Source: Sphingomonas sp. NFR15 (lineage in GTDB: Bacteria; Pseudomonadota; Alphaproteobacteria; Sphingomonadales; Sphingomonadaceae). From it: a DNA stretch of 64,000 nt. Location: contig NZ_FMWX01000009.1 of the NCBI RefSeq assembly GCF_900103265.1, positions 62,001-126,000 of the forward strand, given 5' to 3'. Both the position numbers and the translations under genes were made by a program. Positions 1 to 7,376 of this stretch are shown here, in pieces. How positions within the stretch are numbered: position 1 is the first letter of the stretch; each line of letters starts with the position of its first letter. The notes under the pieces are model-generated. The model had not been told where the DNA came from, did no database searches, and saw only the letters and a list, made by a program, of their open reading frames with translations.

Positions 1-86
1 AGCATCTGCTCGCGCCCGAAGCGATGGGCTTCACGTACGATCCTGCCGCCGCGAAGGAACCCTTTGCCATGCTCCACCGGATGTAA
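1..86 (+). CDS. C-terminal end of an unidentified protein (5' truncated by window)
   Basis: An open frame enters from the left edge (first full codon at 3) and stops at TAA 84-86. Only 27 residues are visible, ending in AKEPFAMLHRM. It is too short to assign to a family. The stop lies 4 bases before the start of the metallo-beta-lactamase-fold gene at 91, so the two are probably co-transcribed and the function of this partner would inform the role of the next gene. Confidence 0.55.
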   Translation, partial: HLLAPEAMGFTYDPAAAKEPFAMLHRM

Positions 87-90
87 CGCG

Positions 91-1686
91 ATGGCTAGGC
101 GCACCACCACCAAGGCCGCCGCACACCCGGCCACCACGTCATCTACCGGCAGCGGCGAGACGATCACGATCCGCATGTACCGGCAGATATTGGGCGACTG
201 TTTTCTGCTGACGCACGACTATGACGGGCGGCGCTTCCGTGCGCTGGTCGATTGCGGCGCGCTGCAGTGTATCGGCGCGAGCAAGCCGAATACGAAGGCG
301 GCCGTCGCGCACATCGGCGCGGTGGTCGACGATCTCTTCGCCGATACCGGCGGCGAACTCGATCTGGTGATCGGAACGCACGAGCATTACGATCATCTGT
401 CCGGCTTCCTGCTGCATTTCGACGTCTGGCAGAAATTCACCATCAAGCAGGTCTGGCTCGCCTGGACCGAGGATTATACCGACAGCGTCGCCAACGACAT
501 TCGCGATAAGAAGTCGAAGGGGCTGGCGGCGCTCGCCGCGCTCGTCGGCCTTGGTGCCGAGGGCAAGCCTAATCCGTTCGCGCTGGATCGCACGAATGCG
601 GAGATCGACGATACGGTGACCCGGATCAGCGATCTCTTGCAGTTCTACGGCGAGATCGACCCGTGGCAGGCGCCTGGCGGTCAGGCGCTCGCCGCCGCCG
701 GGCGGACGCCGCGCGTTCCGAAAGTGCCGCCGCGCAGTTGTCTCGACGTCTTCGACTGGCTCAAGAGCAAGGCGGCAGACGGCAACGTGACCTATCTGTC
801 GCCGGGGCAGCAGAAGGTGTTCGGCGTCGACAATCGGCTCAAAGCGTCGGTATTCGGGCCGCCGCGCACCCGCGACCGGCTGCTCAAGCTCGATCCGACC
901 GATGGCCCGACGCGCGAAACCTATCTCGTGCGCCCGGACGACGTCAACGCGCTCGACGTCACGCTCAAGCTTCGCGCGGCGCAGGCCGATACAGCCATGA
1001 CCGACGACCCCGGCCACTACCCGTTCGCCGAGCGTTTTCGTCGATGGGAGGACGAGACATCGACCGACGCGGTCGCCGCGCTTTATTACAAGGGCCAGGC
1101 AAAGCGGCGGATCGACGGTACGTGGCTCGGCTCGGCCGACACGCTTGCGCTCAAGATCGACGGCGACGTCAACAATACCTCGCTCGCGCTGGCGATCGAG
1201 GTGCCGGGGCGCGACGTGTTGCTGTTCCCGGCCGACGCGCAGGTCGGCAACTGGCTGTCGTGGCATGACCAGCAATACCCTGCCACGCCCGTGCCGCTCG
1301 GGGGTGCGCAGGAAAGCGCTGAGCAAATCCTCGCGCGCGTGATCTTTTACAAGGTCGGCCATCACGGCAGCCACAATGCCACCGCGCGCCTTCAGGGGCT
1401 GGAGATGATGACCAGCCCCGATCTCGTCGCGATGATGCCGGTCGTGGAGGCGATCGCCAGGGAGCAGGTGACGAAGACCAATCCGGATGGTTGGGCCATG
1501 CCATACGGCGATCTGTATGCGCGGCTGAAGGATAAGACCGCGAAACGCATCGTGCGCGGCGACGGCGACCGCGCGGAGGAGGAAGCGGTGTTCGCCGCCC
1601 CGGGCGGCCGCTTCGCGCTGACCTATTCCGACAACGGCCCCAACCCGCTGTGGGCCGAGCTGACCACGATCTGTCGTCCCGCCTGA
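91..1686 (+). CDS. ComEC-like metallo-beta-lactamase-fold hydrolase, cytoplasmic
   Basis: 531 residues from ATG 91; an ATG at 64 in the same frame would overlap the upstream gene, and 91 fits tight coupling to the stop at 84-86. After a Thr/Ala-rich N-terminus the protein shows an MBL core: a buried start (RMYRQILGDCFLLTH), the metal motif THEHYDHLSG near residue 105, a DVLLFPADAQ strand near 380 and a late KVGHHGSHNAT motif near 425. The HxHxDH motif and the GHHGS motif are as in the MBL domain of ComEC/Rec2-like proteins. No signal peptide or membrane segment is seen. The central ~200-residue insertion between the metal motifs is larger than in simple MBL enzymes. The substrate is unknown; nuclease or phosphodiesterase action is inference from the family only. 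Confidence 0.75.
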   Translation: MARRTTTKAAAHPATTSSTGSGETITIRMYRQILGDCFLLTHDYDGRRFRALVDCGALQCIGASKPNTKAAVAHIGAVVDDLFADTGGELDLVIGTHEHYDHLSGFLLHFDVWQKFTIKQVWLAWTEDYTDSVANDIRDKKSKGLAALAALVGLGAEGKPNPFALDRTNAEIDDTVTRISDLLQFYGEIDPWQAPGGQALAAAGRTPRVPKVPPRSCLDVFDWLKSKAADGNVTYLSPGQQKVFGVDNRLKASVFGPPRTRDRLLKLDPTDGPTRETYLVRPDDVNALDVTLKLRAAQADTAMTDDPGHYPFAERFRRWEDETSTDAVAALYYKGQAKRRIDGTWLGSADTLALKIDGDVNNTSLALAIEVPGRDVLLFPADAQVGNWLSWHDQQYPATPVPLGGAQESAEQILARVIFYKVGHHGSHNATARLQGLEMMTSPDLVAMMPVVEAIAREQVTKTNPDGWAMPYGDLYARLKDKTAKRIVRGDGDRAEEEAVFAAPGGRFALTYSDNGPNPLWAELTTICRPA

Positions 1687-1982
1687 AGTGTGGTGGCTGC
1701 TGCGAAGCCGCTCGTGCGAAGTAGGGCGCGGGGAAGGTCCGCGGAGATTCCCCCGTCGCACTTATCGGTCGATCGAAGCCGCTTTGCCTTTTACGACAGG
1801 CACGCGACGCGAAAGCGGGCACCGCCGGCCTGTCGAGCATCCACTGCGCTTCGGGCAGATCGTCGAGAAGCGCCGCAGTAATCGCTGACCTGGCCAGCGG
1901 TCGTGAAGAAGCTCAGCGGGCGACCGCCGCGCGACAAGAGGCGATGGATGCCTAGCACCCCTGGGCCGCGCGTGCGGGGTTC

Positions 1983-3653
1983 TCAGTCGCTGTCTTTGAA
2001 ATAATATGTCCCGTTCAACATCAGACCTTCGCGGTTGAGCTGATCTCGCTCGTGCGCATACACTGCGAACGACATGCGCGTGACGCGTCCGTCTGGATAG
2101 GTCAGCTTCAGCGTATAACCATCGACCTCGTAGTGCCCGCGCGTGCCGGCGCCTCGGCTCCCGCCCATCGCCGACGCGCCTTCCGCGCCCGGACCGCCGC
2201 CGGCCATGAACGAGGTGCTGCGATCGCTGCTGAACGTACCGTCGGGGAAGAAGCTGTACGAGCTCTCCGACAGCACCGAGTTTCCGCCGCCGAAGGCGAT
2301 GTTCCCCGAGCCGCTGACATGACGATATTTGCCGCTGAGCTTCATGCCGCGCCGACCCGCCGTCATAGCATTGGTGGGCGTTACCTTGATCGTGTCCGTA
2401 TCGCCGTCGCTCCAGGTCACGACGATCTGGTTGCCGCTGCGGGTCCAGCGGCCCCATGCTCTTGGCTCGGCGCGACGCGACGCGGCGGGGTCGATCAAGG
2501 CCGGCGGCCGGTCGAACGCGCGCTTGGCGGTGCCGTCGCGCAAGAACAACGGGCTGTCGATCGAATAGCCCGTCATGAAGCCGCCGGCCCCGATCGTGTT
2601 GCCGCCGGTGGTGTACAGACCGGCGATCTGCCCGTCCTGGAGCCCTCCGGCAGGGGGCGGGATCTGTGTGGCTGCGATCGCGGCCTGGCGCCGGTGTTCG
2701 ACTTGCCCGGACCTCACGGCTTGCAGGGTGCGATCGACAGCATAGGCGCAATCCTTGAGCCACTGCTCGTTTGGGCAGCGTACCCCGACCAACACCGTGC
2801 GGCCGTCGGGCAGATTGACCGATCCGGCCATTTGAACCGCGGTTTTGTCTACGCTTCCGGGGAAGCTGCGTCGGATCCACGGATTGGTGGCGGTGCCCAC
2901 CCACTTCAGCGGTCCCGGCGCCTTGTCGTCTTCGTCGATGAGCGCGTCAGCGAAGCGGGTGATGCTGTCGCGTAGCCCGGTGGCCGAAAGTGCCGACGGT
3001 GCGGTGGCATAGACCGTGGCCTGACGCGTGCCCATCACCTGACGAAGTGTGAGCACCGAGGTGCCGTCGGCAAGATACTGACTCTCCCAGCCAGGCACGG
3101 TGAGCGGTTCGGGCGGTTCTGGCATCACGATCTGACCGCGCTGTATCAGCACGAGCAGCGTTGTCGCGCTGCGCAGGCATCGATCGCCGCCATACTGATC
3201 GGGATGCGCGGTGTCGCAATTGATGTGGAACGGCAGATAGCCGCCACGCGCAGTCTTCGCCACGCCCCAGACGCTCAAGTTCTTGTCGAAGGCATAGTCC
3301 CAGCGCAGCGTCTTGGCGATCACGTCCTGCCCCATCGGCTTGGCCCCTGCCATGCTGACGGGCACGTCGTCCCCATCCGTCGCGGCATTGGCCCAGGCGC
3401 TCTCCAGCGCGTTCTGCATCGTCCGGCCGAGCGCCGGCTCCTCGGGCGCGACCTCGAGATAATAGTCGCTCTGCCACGTGAACTTGCTTGGATGCAGTTT
3501 GAGGAGACCCCTGCGCCAATCCTCCGCCTCCCAGTCGGCCACTGCAGCCGTGACCTTCTGCGAGAAGGCAGTCGGCGGATCATCGCGCGCGGGGGCGCGG
3601 GACGCGATCAGGCACAGCGCCAGCCCTGCGCAAAGCGATCGAAGCCTTACCAT
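1983..3653 (-). CDS. Secreted protein of unknown function
   Basis: 556 residues beginning with a clear signal peptide (RLRSLCAGLALCLIASRAPA, cleavage likely after APA). The mature part has no motif I recognise. The C-terminal ~200 residues (GLYTTGGNTIGAGG, GRWTRSGNQIVVTWSDGD, SYSFFPDGTFSS, HYEVDGYTLKLTYPDG) read as repeated beta-hairpins like a lipocalin or META-type barrel. Two cysteine pairs (INCDTAH..GGDRCLRS and VRCPNEQWLKDCAYAV) could form disulfides in the periplasm. It starts 8 bases after the stop of the upstream gene on the same strand, so the two form a probable operon of exported proteins. Function unknown. Confidence 0.7.
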   Translation of the reverse strand: MVRLRSLCAGLALCLIASRAPARDDPPTAFSQKVTAAVADWEAEDWRRGLLKLHPSKFTWQSDYYLEVAPEEPALGRTMQNALESAWANAATDGDDVPVSMAGAKPMGQDVIAKTLRWDYAFDKNLSVWGVAKTARGGYLPFHINCDTAHPDQYGGDRCLRSATTLLVLIQRGQIVMPEPPEPLTVPGWESQYLADGTSVLTLRQVMGTRQATVYATAPSALSATGLRDSITRFADALIDEDDKAPGPLKWVGTATNPWIRRSFPGSVDKTAVQMAGSVNLPDGRTVLVGVRCPNEQWLKDCAYAVDRTLQAVRSGQVEHRRQAAIAATQIPPPAGGLQDGQIAGLYTTGGNTIGAGGFMTGYSIDSPLFLRDGTAKRAFDRPPALIDPAASRRAEPRAWGRWTRSGNQIVVTWSDGDTDTIKVTPTNAMTAGRRGMKLSGKYRHVSGSGNIAFGGGNSVLSESSYSFFPDGTFSSDRSTSFMAGGGPGAEGASAMGGSRGAGTRGHYEVDGYTLKLTYPDGRVTRMSFAVYAHERDQLNREGLMLNGTYYFKDSD

Positions 3654-3661
3654 TCCCGGCC

Positions 3662-4357
3662 TCAGCGCTTGGCGAGGACGAAGCCGGTCGGCGTCAATTC
3701 CATCGCATCGAGATCGAGCGACATCGCTTTGGCGCCGGTGCGCGCACTGGCCTGAACCTGCGCCATCTTAGCGGGGTCAGCCTTGGCCTGCGCGTTCATG
3801 GCTTCGAGCAACATCGCCTGGATCAGGAACGCCTCGGCCATTTCCTGCTTCCGCGCGTCGTTGAGCGTTGCAATCTGGCCTGTGGCCGCCATGGCGTTGG
3901 CGGCCTGGCGGCGCACCGCCTGTGCCTGCTCCTTGCTGTTCTGGTCCGAGCGACCGCGCGACGCCATCCAGGCGTTCAGCCAATAGACCGTCATCGCATC
4001 GGCGACATCGTCGGTGCGCAGCCCAAAGCCGGCGAGCGCCGGAGCGATCTCGGCGATCACATCCTTTTGCGCGAACAGTTTTTGCAACTCATCGGCACCC
4101 TGCGGAGTGGCGGCGCGGGTTTTCTCAATGAACTGGGCATAGTTGCGTTTACGCAGCTCGAGGGATGGCGTGAAGCGGAACGCCGCCCCGGAAGCCGCCG
4201 GGGCGGCGGGCGGCCTTGCCGCGCCGCCGGCGGAAGGCTGGGTAGGCGCGGACAGCGTATTAGTCAGAGTGCTCATGTCGAACACGCCCTGCGCGCGGGC
4301 ATCGACCGAGAGCGTCGCTGCAAAGAACAGGATCGGACTGAACAGAAGAAGGCGCAT
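3662..4357 (-). CDS. Exported DUF6683-like protein
   Basis: 231 residues from ATG 4357, chosen because it has a GGGAG ribosome binding site about 10 bases upstream and begins directly with a signal peptide (MRLLLFSPILFFAATLSVDARAQ); an in-frame upstream ATG at 4441 would bury that signal peptide. A low-complexity Pro/Ala linker follows, then an alpha-helical domain (ELRKRNYAQFIEKTRA, DVADAMTVYWLNAWMA, EMAEAFLIQAMLLEAM). The helical pattern and the FTPS...RKRNYAQF opening recall DUF6683; that name is from memory and not checked. First gene of a two-gene unit with the secreted protein at 1983-3653. Confidence 0.65.
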   Translation of the reverse strand: MRLLLFSPILFFAATLSVDARAQGVFDMSTLTNTLSAPTQPSAGGAARPPAAPAASGAAFRFTPSLELRKRNYAQFIEKTRAATPQGADELQKLFAQKDVIAEIAPALAGFGLRTDDVADAMTVYWLNAWMASRGRSDQNSKEQAQAVRRQAANAMAATGQIATLNDARKQEMAEAFLIQAMLLEAMNAQAKADPAKMAQVQASARTGAKAMSLDLDAMELTPTGFVLAKR

Positions 4358-4666
4358 CTCGTCAGGCTCCCTCGAAGAAAGCGTGCCCATGCAAATGGCA
4401 GCGGCTGGTCCGGGCATCTCCTTCGGCTGTTGCATTTGCAAGACATGCGCACCGGCTACGGAGCGTTTCGTCTGATGGTAAGTGCAATTTGCCTTGATAC
4501 GGTCTACGGTCGCTTCTCGTACATCGCGGTCGTAACCACGCCAGTTTGCAACCGGCCCAGTCCTAGCCGTTCCGCATAACCTGTACCAGCGCCCGGTTTC
4601 CGAGAACGCTCATGCCATGTCGAACGTCGGCTATTGAGTCGCCACGGCCGTCTGGATGCGAACGCT
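4358..4666. other. Gene-free stretch between two minus-strand genes
   Basis: About 310 bases with no convincing coding frame; the short open frames across it have no recognisable signal or codon pattern. It must hold the promoter for the minus-strand pair starting at 4357 and the end of the methyltransferase transcript. I see no hairpin with a U-tract. Confidence 0.4.
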
Positions 4667-5455
4667 TCAGCGAGCGATGGATTGAACGCGAGCCGCGACA
4701 AGGAAGGCGAGATCCCACACGATCATACCACCCACGGCGCGATGCTCGTGCTCGATCCGCTGCGTCAGCGTGGCGGGGTCGATCTGTTCGACGGTCGCGA
4801 TGCCTCGTTCGACAATTCGGGGCAGCATCGCTTGCGCCAGTATCGGGACGAACGAAGGCTGGTCGGGGTAGAGTAGGATAGCCTCGCAGCGCGCTTCCTT
4901 GATCGAAAGCCTCAAGCGCTGCATCAGTTCCGGGAGCCGGAGTGCCAGCCCCACATCGCCTCCTTCCGCTGCAACCGTCCGCCAGTTCCAGTCGTACAAC
5001 TGGCGGTGCAACGCGAGATCCCCGAGCCCTGCGGGAAGGCCAGCGCGTGCATGTTCCTGAAACGCCAGGATCCCATCAGGCTTCGCCATCGCCGCCAGCC
5101 GCTGCACCGCTTTGGTGGCGTCGGGCAGGTACATCAGCACGCGACGGCCAACGATTGCATCGAAACGGCCAAGATCGGGCAGGTCATCCGAAAGATCGAC
5201 GGCGTGGTACCGGATAGGCGCGGCACGTGCGTCTACGTCGATCTTCCGGGCCATCGCGAGCGCCTGTTCGCTTCGATCGATCGCGATGATTTCGCCGCTC
5301 GGTCCGGCAAGCTCAGCCACATATCGGCTGAGGTCACCATTGCCGCAGCCGACGTCGAGCACCCGCGCGCCGGGCGCGATGCCGATACCGCCGAAGAAGC
5401 GGGCGCTGGGAGCATTGGCTGGGTTGGGCGGGGCGGACAGAAGTGCATGAGACAT
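4667..5455 (-). CDS. SAM-dependent class I methyltransferase
   Basis: 262 residues from ATG 5455. A TTG 63 bases upstream is the only other in-frame option and has no better ribosome binding site, so the start is not firm. SAM-binding motif I is intact (RVLDVGCGNGDLSRYV), followed by the acidic end of strand 2 (EIIAIDRSEQALAMA) and motif post-I/IV (GRFDAIVGRRVLMYLPD), typical of the Methyltransf_25/11 fold. The C-terminal third is helical and probably sets substrate choice. The substrate cannot be read from the sequence. Monocistronic and divergent from the sigma-factor gene at 5755. Confidence 0.8.
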   Translation of the reverse strand: MSHALLSAPPNPANAPSARFFGGIGIAPGARVLDVGCGNGDLSRYVAELAGPSGEIIAIDRSEQALAMARKIDVDARAAPIRYHAVDLSDDLPDLGRFDAIVGRRVLMYLPDATKAVQRLAAMAKPDGILAFQEHARAGLPAGLGDLALHRQLYDWNWRTVAAEGGDVGLALRLPELMQRLRLSIKEARCEAILLYPDQPSFVPILAQAMLPRIVERGIATVEQIDPATLTQRIEHEHRAVGGMIVWDLAFLVAARVQSIAR

Positions 5456-5754
5456 TGTCTCATCATAGCCATGACGTTCGTCGATGCCAAGTGTATCGGT
5501 CGCGCGGAGGAGGGACAAGAGGTAGCATGATGAAGTCGCTCCACGAGGACGCTATGCTCGCGGCGATCGTAGCGTAAGCGATCGCCGATCTGAGAGCTGA
5601 TGTGCGGAGCAATCCGGAACGCTGCCACTCTGCCGATCCGCGTTTCGGTTGCGAGCAGTCATACCGATCGTCAAAAGGACAGTCATCCCCGCCGCTCGCA
5701 ATCCCGCGCGCTTCGCTGCTTGCTGGCGCGGTCGGTCGGTGGCACACACCGGCG

Positions 5755-6318
5755 ATGGAGCGCGAAAGAACGTCCATGTTGGGGAGGATCGACGTCGACG
5801 GCGCGCCTGGCGACCGGCGCGTCGTCCTTGCGCGGCTCGCGCAGACCTACGACCGTGCGCTAAGCCGGTTCTTCGAGCGGCGGGTTACAGTGAACGCCGA
5901 CGTACCCGATCTGGTGCAGGACGTGTACCTCCGCCTAAGCCGCATGCCGGATCCAGCCGGGATCGAAAAGCCTGAGCATTTCCTGTTCGTCACCGCTGCC
6001 AACGTGCTGCGCGACCGGGCGCGGCGCAACGCGGCGCGCGGCGGCGGCCTGCACGATGCGATCGACGAGGATCTCGCCGGTTCGGAGATTCCGCCCGACC
6101 GCGTCTTGGAGGGCAGGGAGGCGGCGGATCGCTTGCAGGCGGTGCTGCTAGAGCTTCCCGAACGAACGCGCGACGTGTTCGTGCTGCGCGTGCTGGAGGG
6201 GATGAAGATGGCGGAAGTTGCCAGCGCGATCGGCATTTCGACACGCGCCGCCGAAAAGCATCAGGCTAAGGCGCTCGCGCGCGTTACCGCCGCGCTGGAG
6301 GACTGGCGCCATCGCTGA
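5755..6318 (+). CDS. FecI-type ECF RNA polymerase sigma factor
   Basis: 187 residues from ATG 5755; ATG 5776 is an alternative start and upstream in-frame codons encode no family sequence. Sigma region 2 is seen around residues 25-90 (DLVQDVYLRLSRM, FLFVTAANVLRDRARR) and region 4 around 125-180 (LPERTRDVFVLRVLEGMKMA, a helix-turn-helix at EVASAIGISTRAAEKHQ). This is the FecI subgroup of ECF factors, which is controlled by a membrane FecR protein and an outer-membrane receptor with an STN domain. Both follow immediately downstream, so it probably drives the receptor/trehalase block at 7377-14243. Confidence 0.88.
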   Translation: MERERTSMLGRIDVDGAPGDRRVVLARLAQTYDRALSRFFERRVTVNADVPDLVQDVYLRLSRMPDPAGIEKPEHFLFVTAANVLRDRARRNAARGGGLHDAIDEDLAGSEIPPDRVLEGREAADRLQAVLLELPERTRDVFVLRVLEGMKMAEVASAIGISTRAAEKHQAKALARVTAALEDWRHR

Positions 6319-7276
6319 CGACGCGCTTCTTGTCGAAGCGGCCGCGTGGCACGCGCGGCTGGCGCGGGCCGACGACGCCACGCGCGCCGCATTCGCGGGC
6401 TGGCGCGCTGCGCGCGCCGACCATGCCGCCGCCTACGCACGGGTGTGCGCGGCACATGACCACGCGGCGACGCTTGCCGAGCACGACCCGTTGCTGGCGC
6501 TGCGAGGGGCGACGCTGGCGCGCACGGCGGCGGCGCGACGTTCGCGCAAGAGACGCTGGCGGGTCGCTGCCGCCGGGGCGCTGGTGCTGGCGGGCGCACC
6601 GCTCGCTGCGTTCGGCATCCGCGCCTTCTCCGCTCCGCCTGCCCCGCCTCCCTATGTGCAGACCTTCCGTACCGGCATCGGCCAGCAGACCGACGTGACC
6701 TTGCCCGACGGATCGGTCGTGACGCTCGACACCGCGAGTACGCTCGAAGTGCGGTTCGGCGCGGGCGCGCGGGCCGCGAAGCTCGACGGGCAGGGGTGGT
6801 TCCGCATCACGCCCGGCGCGGCGCCGTTTCAAATTCACGCCGGCGGCCGCGACTTCACCGCGCGCGAAGGCGTGTTCGACGTGCGCACCGATGCCGACCG
6901 GGTGCGGGCGTTCGCGGCGGCGGGGCACCTGACGCTTGAAAGCGACGGGTCATCGGTTGCGCTCGCGCCCGGCCGGCTACTGGCCGTGCGCGATGCCGAT
7001 GTTGTGATTCGCACGCCCGAGGATCCGACCAACTTCACCGGCTGGCGAACCGGGCTGCTGCAATTCGACGACACGCCGCTGGCCGAGGCGGTGGCCGAGT
7101 TCAACCGCTACAGCCGCCGCCCGATCCGTATCGCCGACGGCCGCGTCGGCGCCTTGCGCGTCTCCGGCGCGTTCCGCACGACCGGCGCGCCCGCCTTCGT
7201 CGGCGCACTCACCACCGGCTTCCCGGTGCGCGTGCAGCGGGATGCGCGCGATGGCATCGTCATTGCGGCGCGCTGA
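6218..7276 (+). CDS. FecR-type anti-sigma factor, inner membrane
   Basis: Up to 352 residues. N-terminal DUF4880 region (EAAAWHARLARADDATRAAF), one membrane segment (VAAAGALVLAGAPLAAFGIRAF), the periplasmic FecR domain (TGIGQQTDVTLPDGSVVTLD...GQGWFRI) and a C-terminal DUF4974-like part (FDDTPLAEAVAEFNRYS). It relays receptor occupancy to the sigma factor. The start is unusual: no ATG, GTG or TTG lies near the sigma stop at 6316-6318. The only canonical in-frame start is TTG 6218, overlapping the sigma gene by 101 bases; family alignment would place the start near ATC 6311. I give the TTG coordinates and regard the true start as open. Confidence 0.82.
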   Translation: MPARSAFRHAPPKSIRLRRSRALPPRWRTGAIADDALLVEAAAWHARLARADDATRAAFAGWRAARADHAAAYARVCAAHDHAATLAEHDPLLALRGATLARTAAARRSRKRRWRVAAAGALVLAGAPLAAFGIRAFSAPPAPPPYVQTFRTGIGQQTDVTLPDGSVVTLDTASTLEVRFGAGARAAKLDGQGWFRITPGAAPFQIHAGGRDFTAREGVFDVRTDADRVRAFAAAGHLTLESDGSSVALAPGRLLAVRDADVVIRTPEDPTNFTGWRTGLLQFDDTPLAEAVAEFNRYSRRPIRIADGRVGALRVSGAFRTTGAPAFVGALTTGFPVRVQRDARDGIVIAAR

Positions 7277-7376
7277 GGCGCGAAAAAAGACGATAGCCGG
7301 GTTCGGACTTTCAGCGGCGCTGCGTCTAGTCCTTCGGAAGACCCCGCATGTGACGGGGCCGCTTGGAGGGAAAGGG

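Noticed and set aside
139..1761. A 540-codon open frame antisense to the MBL-fold gene
   Set aside because: It has the Arg/Asp/His-rich composition typical of the reverse complement of a GC-rich gene and no motif; the plus-strand gene has intact metal motifs.
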